Source of the DNA: CAYJAY01 sp964370715
GTDB lineage: Bacteria; Bacillota; Clostridia; Oscillospirales; Ruminococcaceae
DNA: 64,000 nt
Assembly: GCA_964370715.1 (NCBI GenBank)
Contig: CAYJKJ010000002.1
Location: 128,712-192,711 of the forward strand
Direction of reading: 5' to 3'
Below are positions 1-8,784 of this stretch, in pieces; the first letter of the stretch is position 1, and each line of letters begins with the position of its first letter. The notes below the pieces were generated by a model. The model saw only the letters and a list, made by a program, of their open reading frames with translations. It did not search any database and was not told the DNA's origin. The position numbers were made by a program, and so were the translations under genes.

Positions 1-4
1 AACT

Positions 5-60
5 AAATCAAGCCAACCAAAACACTCGTGTTAACGAATAGTTTTGTTTGGCTTGATTTT
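5..60. terminator. bidirectional hairpin terminator after phoR
   Basis: A perfect 12-bp inverted repeat (AAATCAAGCCAA at 5-16 and its complement at 48-59) encloses a 31-nt loop. It lies about 60 nt beyond the phoR stop and should end the pst-pho operon. The T run is better on the plus-strand side, so it may also serve a gene left of the window. Confidence 0.75.
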
Positions 61-120
61 TATCTATTATGTGATACTGTGCATAATTCTATCGATCGGT
101 ATTGCTATGCTTTTTAATTG

Positions 121-1770
121 CTATTTAGGCAAGGTAATAGTTATTTCGGTGCCTTTTCCCTCTTCGCTTTCAAGGTCGATTAGCCCGTTATGAATTAACA
201 CAGCGTGTTTAACGATGCTAAGCCCAAGGCCCGTTCCGCCACTATCTTTGCAACGACTTTTGTCGACACGATAGAATCGCTCGAACACCCTTGATTGTTG
301 GTCTTTCGGTATTCCAACGCCGTTGTCCGATATCTTTATTCGAACTGCATCTTGATCGCTTAAAACGCCAACGTCAACCGCTCCGCCCTCGTTTGTATAC
401 TTAATTGCGTTGTCGACCACGTTTGCAACACATTCCCTTAACATGAGTTCAACACCGCTTAAAACGGCAGGCTGTCCCGAAACTTTAAGCGTTATATCCT
501 TGTTTTTCGCTATCTCTTTATAGTCGTTTTCAACTTGATTTACAACCTTTAATATGTCAACGGGTTGTTTTTGAGCGTCAAAAGCGTTTTCATCAAGATG
601 TGAAAGCTTGATAATATCCTGTATGAGCGAGGTCATATTAATGCTCTCGTTGTATATCTTGTTGATAAAATCCGGTTTATCGCTCTCTTGAACAAGGTTG
701 TTTTTCAAAAGCTCTGCGCAACCCGAAATAGTTTGTAGCGGAGTTTTAAGTTCATGCGAAACGTTTGCGGAAAATTCTCGGCGCAATTTTTCCGATGCTA
801 CCTTTTCGGTTATGTCGACAAAAAGCAGAATGCTTCCCCCCGAATTGATGTTTGAGAGGGATATATTATATATCTTTTCCCCCTTTTCAAATTCAACCTG
901 AGTGTTCTTTTTGTCGTTAATCGAATTATTAATATTTTGGAAAACTTCCCCCCTGTTTATCTCAAGAACATAATGCCCAATACAATCGCTTTTTTGAACA
1001 TCTAAAATCTTTGTGGCGGTGTTGTTTATGCTTAAAACCTTGCCCTGTGAATTTAAAACAACAAGCCCCTCTTCCATATGTTCCATGATATCGCTAAGTT
1101 CATCCCGCATCTTTTCGATATCTTTCATCTGGTCTTTAAGCTGGACGGTCTGGCTGTCTATCCTTAAAAGAAGCGGAGTCAATTCTTTATATGCCTTGGT
1201 TTTAAGCGGATTTTCAATGTCGATAGTGTTGATGGGTTCGATAACAAAATCCGAAAACTTTTGCGAAATAACAAGGCTTCCCGCCATAGCTATCAAAACA
1301 CACACTATGACAAAAGGCAGGCTTTTTAAAAGCGAGTTAACAACGCTGTCGATTGTTTGCGAAACCCTTATAACGTTTCCGTCGTCGAGAAGCGTTGCAT
1401 AGTAGTATGTTTGAAGCTGTATCGTGTCGGAATATCTTGTTGAATCGCCATATCCGCTTTGATATGCCATCATAATCTCGGGCCTTGATTTATGGTTTTC
1501 GGTTGTGTCGGAGCGATTGTCAAACAAAACTTCCCCGTCGGCCGATATAAGGGTAATTCGAAAATCGCCGTGTGGGATTATGTTTAACAACTCAACTTTA
1601 TCCCCCGAAATGCTATCGAGCTTTTCGGCATATTCAAACCCCAACCTTGTGACATCCTGTTCCATCGTCTGCGTAGAGTTTTGAAACATCGCAAACCATA
1701 TAAGGATGCTAACCACAATCGATGTTACAAAACAACTTAAAAATATATATCCAAAAATTTTACGTTTCAT
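121..1770 (-). CDS. phoR: PhoR-type sensor histidine kinase
   Basis: Membrane histidine kinase expected to sense phosphate status and phosphorylate the PhoB-type regulator encoded just upstream. The 549-residue product has a membrane segment near residues 8-28, an extracellular part to about 148, a second membrane segment at about 150-172, a PAS-like region at about 230-320, a dimerisation helix with the phospho-acceptor box NVSHELKTP (H339), and an ATPase domain with DNAIKYT, DNGVGIP and GGTGLGLS. Its ATG overlaps the phoB stop by one base (TGATG), so translation is probably coupled. Assignment to PhoR rests on position at the end of the pst operon and on this domain order. Confidence 0.92.
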   Translation of the reverse strand: MKRKIFGYIFLSCFVTSIVVSILIWFAMFQNSTQTMEQDVTRLGFEYAEKLDSISGDKVELLNIIPHGDFRITLISADGEVLFDNRSDTTENHKSRPEIMMAYQSGYGDSTRYSDTIQLQTYYYATLLDDGNVIRVSQTIDSVVNSLLKSLPFVIVCVLIAMAGSLVISQKFSDFVIEPINTIDIENPLKTKAYKELTPLLLRIDSQTVQLKDQMKDIEKMRDELSDIMEHMEEGLVVLNSQGKVLSINNTATKILDVQKSDCIGHYVLEINRGEVFQNINNSINDKKNTQVEFEKGEKIYNISLSNINSGGSILLFVDITEKVASEKLRREFSANVSHELKTPLQTISGCAELLKNNLVQESDKPDFINKIYNESINMTSLIQDIIKLSHLDENAFDAQKQPVDILKVVNQVENDYKEIAKNKDITLKVSGQPAVLSGVELMLRECVANVVDNAIKYTNEGGAVDVGVLSDQDAVRIKISDNGVGIPKDQQSRVFERFYRVDKSRCKDSGGTGLGLSIVKHAVLIHNGLIDLESEEGKGTEITITLPK

Positions 1771-2456
1771 CAGCTTTCCTTTACTGTGTCTGTTATATTA
1801 TATCCAACGCCTCTGACTGTTTGGATTTGTTCTCCGCTTTTGCCTAGCTTTTGGCGAAGCGTTCGCATATGAACGTCAACGGTTCTTGTTTCGCCGTCGA
1901 ATTCATAGCTCCAAATCGAGCTTAATATATTATCCCTTGTAAAAACTCTTTCGGGTTCTTTTATTAGCAAACAAAGAATTTCGAACTCTTTAAGGGTTAG
2001 AACAACGTTTTCGCCCCCTGCTAAAACGGTGTGTTTCGCCATGTCTACCGTTATATCGCCGAGCGAAAAAACCCCTTGTTCTTTTTGTTTTGCTGTTCTT
2101 CGAAGCAACGCTTTAACCCTTGCGACAAGCTCCATCATGCCAAAAGGTTTCGCAACATAATCGTCTGCGCCAAGGTCTAGCCCCGCAACTTTATCATATT
2201 CGTTGGTCTTTGCTGTCGCCATCATTATCGGGATATCCTTTGTTCTGCTGTCGGCTCTGAGCTTTTTGAGAATGGTCAACCCATCCTCGCCCGGGAGCAT
2301 TATATCGAGTATCACAAGGCTTGGTGTTTTGGTTTCGAGCATTTCATACATCTTCTCGGAACTGCCAAACCCCAACGCCTCGAACCCAACGCTTTGTAGC
2401 GTGTATACAACAAGCTCTCTTATGCTATCGTCATCTTCAACACAAAAAATCATCAT
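1770..2456 (-). CDS. phoB: PhoB/PhoP-type response regulator (OmpR family)
   Basis: Transcription factor of the phosphate regulon, with an N-terminal receiver and a C-terminal winged helix that should bind PHO boxes. Visible landmarks are the acidic pair in FCVEDDD, the phospho-acceptor aspartate in LVILDIMLPGEDG, the lysine in AKPFG, and the DNA-binding end with TVDVHMRTLRQKLG and VRGVGYN. Two adjacent ATG codons (2456 and 2453) follow a GAGGTG ribosome site; the upstream in-frame ATG at 2474 has none, so I start at 2456. It lies between phoU and phoR and shares one base with phoR. Confidence 0.92.
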   Translation of the reverse strand: MMIFCVEDDDSIRELVVYTLQSVGFEALGFGSSEKMYEMLETKTPSLVILDIMLPGEDGLTILKKLRADSRTKDIPIMMATAKTNEYDKVAGLDLGADDYVAKPFGMMELVARVKALLRRTAKQKEQGVFSLGDITVDMAKHTVLAGGENVVLTLKEFEILCLLIKEPERVFTRDNILSSIWSYEFDGETRTVDVHMRTLRQKLGKSGEQIQTVRGVGYNITDTVKES

Positions 2457-2496
2457 ACACACCTCGCTTTTCATTCTTTATTTTATACGTTTTGTA

Positions 2497-3123
2497 TTAT
2501 TCGCTCAAACAATACAAAACCGTCTCCGCAATGTTTGTTGCGTGATCGCCTATTCTTTCGAAATATTTCGCTATCATAAGAAGATCCAAAACCGCTTCGG
2601 TTGTGTCTCCGCTTCTTATAACCTCCATAAGCTCCGCTTTAACCTCTCGGAAAAGATTGTCGACAATGTCGTCTTTTTCGATAACCTGTTTCGCCAAAGA
2701 GGTATCTTTTTTTATGTAGGCATCTATGCTGAAACTAACCATATTGATAGTTTCAACCGCCATATCTTTAATGTGCGAGACCTTTTTGTCGGCGGTTATT
2801 TTAGCCATCGTCACTATCTCTGCTATATCTTCGGCTTGGTCTCCGATTCTCTCCATATCGGTAATCATCTTAAGCGCCGACGAAATAAGGCGCAGATCTT
2901 GAGCAACGGGTTGTTGTGTCAACAAAAGTTTCATGCAAATTCTTTCGATATCCCTTTGCTTTTGGTCGATAACCGATGCTTGGTCGAGAACCTCTCTCGC
3001 CATATTTTCGTTGTTCTCTATCAAAGCCTTTGCGCTTTTTGCAATCGTCGTTTCGCAAAGAGAACCCATAGCAATAAGTTCGTTGTTTAGTAGTTCCAGT
3101 TGTTGAAGAAATTTTGCTCTCAT
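2497..3123 (-). CDS. phoU: phosphate transport regulator PhoU
   Basis: PhoU is a cytoplasmic helical protein that couples the Pst transporter to the PhoR kinase and restrains phosphate uptake. The 208 residues are the usual family length and form two three-helix PhoU repeats; the second carries the family signature around RIGDQAEDIAE and, later, RIGDHATNIAE. The ATG overlaps the pstB stop by one base (TAATG), indicating coupled translation with the transporter ATPase. Confidence 0.95.
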   Translation of the reverse strand: MRAKFLQQLELLNNELIAMGSLCETTIAKSAKALIENNENMAREVLDQASVIDQKQRDIERICMKLLLTQQPVAQDLRLISSALKMITDMERIGDQAEDIAEIVTMAKITADKKVSHIKDMAVETINMVSFSIDAYIKKDTSLAKQVIEKDDIVDNLFREVKAELMEVIRSGDTTEAVLDLLMIAKYFERIGDHATNIAETVLYCLSE

Positions 3124-3887
3124 TATCCAAACCTCCCTGTAATATAATCCTCTGTTCTTTTGTCTGCCGGCGTGCTAAACAGCTCCTCTGTGTCGTTATA
3201 TTCAACCATATCCCCCAGCAAGAAAAACGCTGTTTTATCTGAAACCCTCGTTGCTTGGTGCATATTATGTGTAACGAGAATAATAGTGTAGTCCTCTTTA
3301 AGCGAAAGCACAAGCTCTTCGATTTTTGAAGTCGATATAGGGTCAAGGGCGCTTGTCGGCTCGTCCATCAAAAGAACTTTTGGTTGAACAGCGAGCGCAC
3401 GGGCTATGCAAAGGCGCTGTTGCTGTCCGCCCGAAAGGCTAAGTGCGCTCTTTTTAAGGCGGTCTTTAACCTCATCCCAAAGCGCCGCCGACCGAAGGCT
3501 TTGCTCAACTATAACATCAAGTTCTGCGTGGGTGTTGCGGTTATGTAAACGCGGGCCATACGCTATGTTGTCGTATATGCTCATCGGGAACGGGTTTGGT
3601 TTTTGGAACACCATCCCGATGCTTTTTCTAAGTTTTGTTATATCAATATCCTTGTCAAAAATGCTTTTATCATCGAAAAGAATATCCCCTTCGATTCTAA
3701 CCCCTTCGATAAGATCATTCATTCGATTAAGGGTTTTCAAAAATGTTGATTTTCCGCAACCGGAAGGACCAATTAATGCGGTTATCTGTTTTTCGGGTAT
3801 ATCCATATTAATGCTTTTTAGCGCCTTGAATTCGCCATAGTATAAATCAAGGTTTTGCGACTTTATGATAAAATTATTGCTGTCCAT
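3123..3887 (-). CDS. pstB: phosphate ABC transporter ATPase PstB
   Basis: ATP-hydrolysing subunit that powers phosphate import through PstC/PstA. The 254-residue protein shows Walker A GPSGCGKST at residues 40-48, the ABC signature LSGGQQQR at about residue 152, Walker B VLLMDEPTSALDP, and the switch histidine in ILVTHNMHQA. Length and motifs are typical for PstB. It is followed by phoU with a one-base overlap and preceded by pstA after 46 nt. Confidence 0.97.
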   Translation of the reverse strand: MDSNNFIIKSQNLDLYYGEFKALKSINMDIPEKQITALIGPSGCGKSTFLKTLNRMNDLIEGVRIEGDILFDDKSIFDKDIDITKLRKSIGMVFQKPNPFPMSIYDNIAYGPRLHNRNTHAELDVIVEQSLRSAALWDEVKDRLKKSALSLSGGQQQRLCIARALAVQPKVLLMDEPTSALDPISTSKIEELVLSLKEDYTIILVTHNMHQATRVSDKTAFFLLGDMVEYNDTEELFSTPADKRTEDYITGRFG

Positions 3888-3933
3888 AATGCTCCTTAAA
3901 TATATTTAAAAAAGTTTAGTTAACGTCGTTTTT

Positions 3934-4782
3934 CTATGAATATTTGTTGTTCATTCGTCTTTGGATAAGCTTTGTTATGATGTTTAAAGAGAAAACAAGT
4001 AGCAACAAAATTGATGCTATAGCAAACCCAACTTCAAACTCTCCACGTTCCGCAACATACATATAAAGCGCAACCGAAAGCGTTCCTCCGCTGTTTGAAT
4101 ATGCGTCGATTATGTTTGAAACGGTTCCGGCGGCAAGGCCTGCCGTGAACAACAGCGCCGCACTTTCGCCAACTATTCGCCCGACTGCTAGGATGCATCC
4201 CGTTATTATTCCATCGAGACAACTCGGCAAAACAACGGTTCTTATCATATACCATTTTGTAGCGCCAAGCCCCAACGACCCCTCTCGATAATGTTGCGGT
4301 ATCGTTTTAAGGCTTTCTTGCGTCGTTCTGATAATGGTTGGAAGAATGATTATAACCATCGTTAGACTACCCGACATAAGGCTTAGTTGGAATCCTAAAA
4401 ATTGACCAAAAAACAAAGCGCCCACCATTCCGAAGATTATCGACGGAATCGCCGCCAAAATCTCGATAGTCGATTCGATTATCCTTAAAAACACTTTGTT
4501 CTTAACATATTCCGTGAGATAGATTGCCGCCCCTATTCCAATAGGTAAAACAAGAGCGAGCGACAGGATTATAACATAGATAGTATTTAATATGTTGGGC
4601 AGTATTCCGATAGTTTTGTTTCGGTGGCTCGGAGCTGTCGTCAACAGCTCAAGCGTTATATGCGGAATGCCTTTTATAAATATATATCCTATTATACAAG
4701 CAAGTAGCAAAACAGTAAATATTGCGGCGATATAAATGATACTTTTTAATAAATTATCGCTAATTTTTCTATGTTTTTTCAT
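3934..4782 (-). CDS. pstA: phosphate ABC transporter permease PstA
   Basis: Inner-membrane permease that forms the phosphate channel with PstC. The 282 residues contain about six hydrophobic segments and the ABC permease coupling (EAA) loop in REGSLGLGATKWYMIRTVVL, which docks on PstB. Length agrees with the family. The gene lies between pstC (39 nt upstream) and pstB in the usual order. Confidence 0.95.
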   Translation of the reverse strand: MKKHRKISDNLLKSIIYIAAIFTVLLLACIIGYIFIKGIPHITLELLTTAPSHRNKTIGILPNILNTIYVIILSLALVLPIGIGAAIYLTEYVKNKVFLRIIESTIEILAAIPSIIFGMVGALFFGQFLGFQLSLMSGSLTMVIIILPTIIRTTQESLKTIPQHYREGSLGLGATKWYMIRTVVLPSCLDGIITGCILAVGRIVGESAALLFTAGLAAGTVSNIIDAYSNSGGTLSVALYMYVAERGEFEVGFAIASILLLLVFSLNIITKLIQRRMNNKYS

Positions 4783-4821
4783 TTTTTAATTATACCTTCC
4801 TTAGATTGGAAATATTTATTC

Positions 4822-5691
4822 TCAATTCTTTCTACTTCCTTTTTTAACCAAGATATTCATAACCATATTAAGCAACAGGATAAAAACAAACAACACAAGC
4901 GCTATCGAAAAGAGCGCTTCTCTATGCAGGCCGCTGGCATATCCCATATCCTTTGCGACCGCCGTTGTCAAAAGCGAAACGCTTTCGAAAAGCTTTGGCA
5001 TATTCGCAACGTTTCCGGCAACCATCATAACCGCCATCGCCTCGCCAACCGCTCTGCCTATTCCCAAGATAACCCCTGCGGCAATTCCGCTTTTCGCCGC
5101 CGGTATGCTAACTTTGAATATCGTTTCGATGTGGCTTGCTCCCAAAGCAAGGCTCGCTTGCTCATATTCTTCGGGGACTGCGTTGAGCGCATTTTCGCTA
5201 ATCGAGATAATCGAGGGTAAAATCATAACCGAAAGCACGATTATTGCGGAAAAAAGACCCGAACCTTTTGGAAGATCAAACACCTTTGCAACGGTCGGAA
5301 CAAGGAGAATAACCCCAACCAAACCATAAACAACGCTTGGGATTCCGCTCAACAGTTCAACAGCCGGGCGAACGATGTTGGCGATTTTTTTGTTAGCTAC
5401 TTTGGACAAAAAAACTGCGGTCAAAAGGCCTATCGGCACGCCTATTAATGTTGCGCCCCCCGTTGCATAGATACTCGAAAGTATTATAGGCAAAATTCCA
5501 AATTCCGGCTCTCCCGCTGTTGGTTTCCAAACCGAACCAAAAAGAAAATCTATTGGACCTATCTTAACAAATCCCGGTATTCCCGAAATTAACATATATA
5601 AAGTAATCAAAACCACAAAAGCTATAGCTGTTATACCGCATATAAAAAACAGAACGTTCATCAATCTGTCTATTAGATATTTAAGTTTCAT
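4822..5691 (-). CDS. pstC: phosphate ABC transporter permease PstC
   Basis: Partner permease of PstA. The 289-residue protein has six predicted membrane segments and the coupling loop around EQASLALGASHIETIFKVS. It starts at an ATG (MKLKYLIDRLMN). It is separated from pstS by 94 nt that contain a hairpin at 5725-5758, which may let the binding protein be made in excess over the permease. Confidence 0.95.
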   Translation of the reverse strand: MKLKYLIDRLMNVLFFICGITAIAFVVLITLYMLISGIPGFVKIGPIDFLFGSVWKPTAGEPEFGILPIILSSIYATGGATLIGVPIGLLTAVFLSKVANKKIANIVRPAVELLSGIPSVVYGLVGVILLVPTVAKVFDLPKGSGLFSAIIVLSVMILPSIISISENALNAVPEEYEQASLALGASHIETIFKVSIPAAKSGIAAGVILGIGRAVGEAMAVMMVAGNVANMPKLFESVSLLTTAVAKDMGYASGLHREALFSIALVLFVFILLLNMVMNILVKKGSRKN

Positions 5692-5724
5692 CTTTAAACC
5701 TTTCTATATCCCACTTCGCAAAAT

Positions 5725-5758
5725 ATTTCCCGACACTTGTTTTTTTGTGTCGAGAAAT
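5725..5758 (-). promoter_or_regulatory. hairpin between pstS and pstC
   Basis: On the minus-strand RNA a 12-bp stem (AUUUCUCGACAC with GUGUCGGGAAAU, one U-G pair) closes a 10-nt A-rich loop. No strong U run follows. It is better read as a leaky attenuator or 3'-end stabiliser for pstS mRNA than a full terminator, as in many pst operons. Confidence 0.55.
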
Positions 5759-5785
5759 GATTTGCTATTTTTTATCTACTTAAAG

Positions 5786-6601
5786 TTATGCTACTGGAAT
5801 TGCGCCGGCATCCAAAACGAGTTGAGTTGTTTCGGAACTTATCGCCCAATCCATAAACGCTTTAGCAGTTTCGTTTGTTCCGTCTGTCAACGTTGCGAAA
5901 ACGAAAGGTCTTTGGATTTGGTATGAGCCGTCTTTGATTGTGTCAACCGAAGGAGCAACGCCGTCTATTGTCAAAGTTTTTGTCGAGTCTGAAACAGATG
6001 AAACCGAAGTGTAGCCGATTGCGCCTTCGTTTGCTTGAACGCTAGCGATTACGCCGCCGCCCGAAGCTTGTTCTTCCGCATACAAGCAAGCATCTTTAAC
6101 ATCAACGATGCTTTCAAAACCATCTCTTGTGCCGGAAGCCGAGTCACGACCGATTGTAACTATTTCAACATCGTTTCCGCCGACTTCGCTCCAGTTGGTA
6201 ACTTCGCCTTTATAGATAGCCGAAAGTTGGCTTAAGCTTAGATCTTCAACTGTGTTTGCGTTGTTAACGATAATTGCGATACCGTCGAGAGCAAAAACTG
6301 TTTCTGTTAGTGTTGCTTTTTCTTCATCTTTTAGCGGACGGCTCGAAAGACCGATATCAAGAGTTTTGTCTCCTGCGCCTGCTACGCCGGTGCTTGAACC
6401 TGTTGGAGCGTATGTGATGCTAACATCGTTTTGTTCCATGTATACTTCCATCATCGATTGGATAACCGCTTCAACCGAAGTTGAACCGCCAAGAGCGAGC
6501 TTTCCTGCGCCGTCGTCTGTTGCTGTTTCGCCTGTCGAACAAGCTGTGAATACGCTCATAACCATAAGAGCGCAGATGATAACCGATATAACTTTTTTCA
6601 T
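5786..6601 (-). CDS. pstS: phosphate-binding lipoprotein PstS
   Basis: Extracellular phosphate receptor that delivers phosphate to PstCA. The start at 6601 (MKKVISVIICALMV) follows an AAAGGAA site; the longer frame to 6643 has no such site. The 271-residue product has a lipoprotein signal ending in VFTAC, then a periplasmic-binding-protein fold with LGGSTSVEAV near the N terminus and the phosphate-contacting IGRDSASGTRDGFE stretch typical of PstS. The ORF stops at DAGAIPVA. It is the first gene of the pst-pho operon and is preceded by a PHO-box-like repeat. Confidence 0.95.
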   Translation of the reverse strand: MKKVISVIICALMVMSVFTACSTGETATDDGAGKLALGGSTSVEAVIQSMMEVYMEQNDVSITYAPTGSSTGVAGAGDKTLDIGLSSRPLKDEEKATLTETVFALDGIAIIVNNANTVEDLSLSQLSAIYKGEVTNWSEVGGNDVEIVTIGRDSASGTRDGFESIVDVKDACLYAEEQASGGGVIASVQANEGAIGYTSVSSVSDSTKTLTIDGVAPSVDTIKDGSYQIQRPFVFATLTDGTNETAKAFMDWAISSETTQLVLDAGAIPVA

Positions 6602-6648
6602 TTCTGTGATTTCCTTTTTTATTTGTTTTATTAATTTTGACATTCTCT

Positions 6649-6703
6649 ATATTAAATTAAGTTTGTAAAGTTTGAAAGCGATGTTTTGTTAAATCGATGT
6701 AAA
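6649..6703 (-). promoter_or_regulatory. putative PHO box and -10 of the pstS promoter
   Basis: Reading the minus strand, TTTACA (6703-6698) is followed exactly 11 bases later by TTAACA (6692-6687), then a degenerate TCGCTT (6681-6676), then TTTACA (6669-6664). This matches the TT-A/T/C-ACA repeats at about 11-bp period bound by Gram-positive PhoP. A TAATAT -10-like box lies at 6654-6649. The start of pstS is 48 nt downstream. Confidence 0.6.
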
Positions 6704-6767
6704 GTTGTTTGATTGTTGTTTTTAACGATAATATAATATATACTACATATATAATGGGATTAAAAAA

Positions 6768-6801
6768 ACAACGCCTTTAAGCTGTGCTTAAAAAACGTTG
6801 T
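6768..6801 (+). promoter_or_regulatory. nested hairpin in the leader of the YcxB-like gene
   Basis: ACAACG (6768-6773) pairs with CGTTGT (6796-6801), and inside it TTTAAGC (6776-6782) pairs with GCTTAAA (6786-6792) around a 3-nt loop. It ends a few bases before the AAAGGA ribosome site of the gene at 6828. It could act as an attenuator or as an end signal for read-through; function not shown. Confidence 0.4.
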
Positions 6802-6827
6802 TTATGATGAAAGGAATGGTCATATTT

Positions 6828-7328
6828 ATGTTTGAAAACAGATTCTACACGACCGACAAGATGCTCAAAGAATATGTCAACAAGGTTATATGCAAAAATT
6901 TAATAATAGCGGGATCGGTAATAACGATTGTTGGGATGCTTTTGTGTGTAGTGACCGCTATCGATGAGGTCGGATTTAAGCTCGGGGTCTATGTCGTTGC
7001 AACGTTCATCGTTTTCACGACCACCCTTGCAACGCCGCTTTTAACTTTTAGCGACACAAAAAAGCGAGACAAAGCGTTAAACAATGGGCAAAAAAACGAA
7101 ACGGTTGTGTTGTTCGACGACAAAATTTATATGTCGGAAGGTTCTTTTAAATTCGATATCGAATATGAAAGAATTGAAAAGATACATATTCTTTCGAGTT
7201 GTTGCGTTTTAATGTTTGGAAAAACAAACGGTATTATGATTGAACAAAACAGCTTCACCAACGGAACGTTTGAAGAATTTCTTGATTTTATTAAACCAAA
7301 ATGCGAAAACATCACAAAAAAAGTTTAA
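6828..7328 (+). CDS. YcxB-like membrane protein
   Basis: A 166-residue protein with two adjacent hydrophobic segments (about residues 20-70) followed by a soluble C-terminal part that resembles the YcxB-like domain (a PH-like module with V-F-D-D-K-I-Y and a TNGIMI/IPKxxF-like end). The function of the family is unknown. I start at the ATG of MFENRF, 12 nt after AAAGGA; a TTG at 6798 and ATGs at 6804 and 6816 are alternatives. It ends convergently with the HAAS gene, overlapping it by 4 nt. Confidence 0.65.
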   Translation: MFENRFYTTDKMLKEYVNKVICKNLIIAGSVITIVGMLLCVVTAIDEVGFKLGVYVVATFIVFTTTLATPLLTFSDTKKRDKALNNGQKNETVVLFDDKIYMSEGSFKFDIEYERIEKIHILSSCCVLMFGKTNGIMIEQNSFTNGTFEEFLDFIKPKCENITKKV

Positions 7329-8245
7329 TTTGAAGCCTTGCGCCAAACCGAAAAAAGTTCTATCAATATAACAATAAACACAAGCAAAAAAACAATCAAC
7401 TTGATGGTAAACGAGATGAGAAAAACCGTTGTCCCAAACAGGATGAATGCCATAATTATGAGTTGAACAACATTGGCAACAGCAAGTATGGCAAAAACTT
7501 TTTTGTTGTATTCCTTTTGGTGAAGGCTATACCCCGTGCCGACAATTCCAACAATCGATATCAAAACAAATAGATATATATAATTTAAAAGCTGTGGTTG
7601 GTTTATTATAAAGTAGGTCGCTTTTGAAAGAGGGTTTTCTGTACCCTCAACCAAGACAACAACGCTGTTGAACATAAGAAATATTAACGGGAAAACAGCA
7701 AGCGCTACTATGTCTAGGATAGCTTCAACCTTTGACACAGCTTTTTTGTTTTGCTGTTTTGGAGGCATTTCAAGGCTGTCGACATTTCTCGTGTAGTCGA
7801 TGTTTATCTTAAAATGTTGCATAACGGCAAATATCAACGTCACAATCGCAAACGCCACCACGCTCCCGCCGACAAAGTTACCAACACCGGTAACAATAAG
7901 CTCAAAAGAAAAACCGCTTGATAGATTTTCCAACAATGAAGCTATCGTTAAACCAAACAACAAAGCTAATAAAACTATCGGCAACGTTTTTTTATAGACA
8001 TAGAAATACAGCCCACTGATAAGGCTATCTTGTTTCGAAACGCAATAGTTTTGGCGAAGTTCAAGAGGGGTTCCAAGCTCGGCTAGCACAACTCGAACGT
8101 CCTTTTCATCGGGGGCGAAATCCTTGCATCTATCCTCTAGCATATCCGAAATTAGCCCTCTGATTTCGTTCGAGACCTCCTCCCTCATGTTTTTGGGCAA
8201 ACCTTTTACACAGTTATAAACATATTTTTCTATCAACTTATCCAT
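7325..8245 (-). CDS. HAAS-domain multi-pass membrane protein
   Basis: The N terminus (MDKLIEKYVYNCVKGLPKN to about residue 70) matches the HAAS/DUF1700 type of cytosolic helical domain, with ELGTPLELRQNYC at its end. It is followed by about six hydrophobic segments. Such proteins are commonly encoded next to a PadR repressor and probably act in envelope or stress signalling; the exact role is unknown. The start overlaps the padR stop by 8 nt, so the two form an operon. Confidence 0.75.
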   Translation of the reverse strand: MDKLIEKYVYNCVKGLPKNMREEVSNEIRGLISDMLEDRCKDFAPDEKDVRVVLAELGTPLELRQNYCVSKQDSLISGLYFYVYKKTLPIVLLALLFGLTIASLLENLSSGFSFELIVTGVGNFVGGSVVAFAIVTLIFAVMQHFKINIDYTRNVDSLEMPPKQQNKKAVSKVEAILDIVALAVFPLIFLMFNSVVVLVEGTENPLSKATYFIINQPQLLNYIYLFVLISIVGIVGTGYSLHQKEYNKKVFAILAVANVVQLIIMAFILFGTTVFLISFTIKLIVFLLVFIVILIELFSVWRKASN

Positions 8246-8591
8246 TTTGCATCTCCTCCAATATTTTATCTACGTTAAACGAAAACTCTTTCCATTGCTT
8301 TTTAACCGTTTCAAAAACCTCGGTTCCTTTTTCGGTTGTTTTGTAGAATTTTTTGGGTTTCGACCCCGAAGTGTCCCATTCGCTTTTTAAAAGCCCTTGA
8401 GTTTCAAGACGACGAAGCAAAGGATATAGCGTGTTTGCTTCGACGGGAATGTTGCTTTGTTGAAAACGGCGAACAAGGTTATAACCATGGTCTTTGGTCG
8501 CAAGCTGCCCTAGCGTTAGCAGAATGACAACCCCACGCCTAAGTTCCAACACCAGCGATGTAACGAGTTCTTTTGTATCGTTAGCTTCCAT
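8238..8591 (-). CDS. PadR-family transcriptional regulator
   Basis: A 117-residue winged-helix regulator with the PadR core: LLTLGQLATKDHGYNLVRRF, the recognition part NTLYPLLRRLETQGLL, and the wing before KKFYKTTEKG. The short C-terminal helix is of the s-PadR type. It is the first gene of a two-gene operon with the HAAS protein. A good ribosome site (GGAGAT) and a near-consensus promoter precede it, and repeats in that promoter suggest self-repression, as is common for the family. Confidence 0.88.
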   Translation of the reverse strand: MEANDTKELVTSLVLELRRGVVILLTLGQLATKDHGYNLVRRFQQSNIPVEANTLYPLLRRLETQGLLKSEWDTSGSKPKKFYKTTEKGTEVFETVKKQWKEFSFNVDKILEEMQNG

Positions 8592-8621
8592 TATTGTATC
8601 TCCTTTGTTATTGTGTCTATA

Positions 8622-8650
8622 ATTATAGTGTATGTCGCACAGTATGTCAA
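8622..8650 (-). promoter_or_regulatory. sigma-A promoter and possible PadR operator
   Basis: Minus strand: consensus TTGACA (8650-8645), a 17-bp spacer, and consensus TATAAT (8627-8622), with the padR ATG about 30 nt further on. The heptamer GACATAC occurs twice between the boxes and CTATAATTATAG is a perfect palindrome over the -10. These repeats are candidate operator half-sites for the PadR protein. Confidence 0.75.
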
Positions 8651-8668
8651 GAGATTTTTATACAAATT

Positions 8669-8698
8669 AAATCGATGTGCGAAACTACACATCGATTT
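8669..8698. terminator. hairpin, probable terminator
   Basis: AAATCGATGT (8669-8678) pairs with ACATCGATTT (8689-8698) over a 10-nt loop. The T-rich tail is on the plus-strand side; on the minus strand it may still end the lipoprotein gene transcript. The rest of the gap to 8784 holds no gene. Confidence 0.5.
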
Positions 8699-8784
8699 TT
8701 CTTTTATATATTATTGCTCCGCCAATTAAGCGGTAGGCAAAATAACCGCCAACATTGTCGGATATTTATTTAGCGGTGCAATAG

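Noticed and set aside
2203..3090. 295-codon open frame on the plus strand over phoB and phoU
   Set aside because: Antisense shadow of real genes; cysteine/phenylalanine/histidine-rich composition unlike a natural protein.
8669..8698. Hairpin considered as an operator for the PadR regulator
   Set aside because: It lies upstream of the -35 box and lacks the GACATAC word; the terminator reading is simpler.
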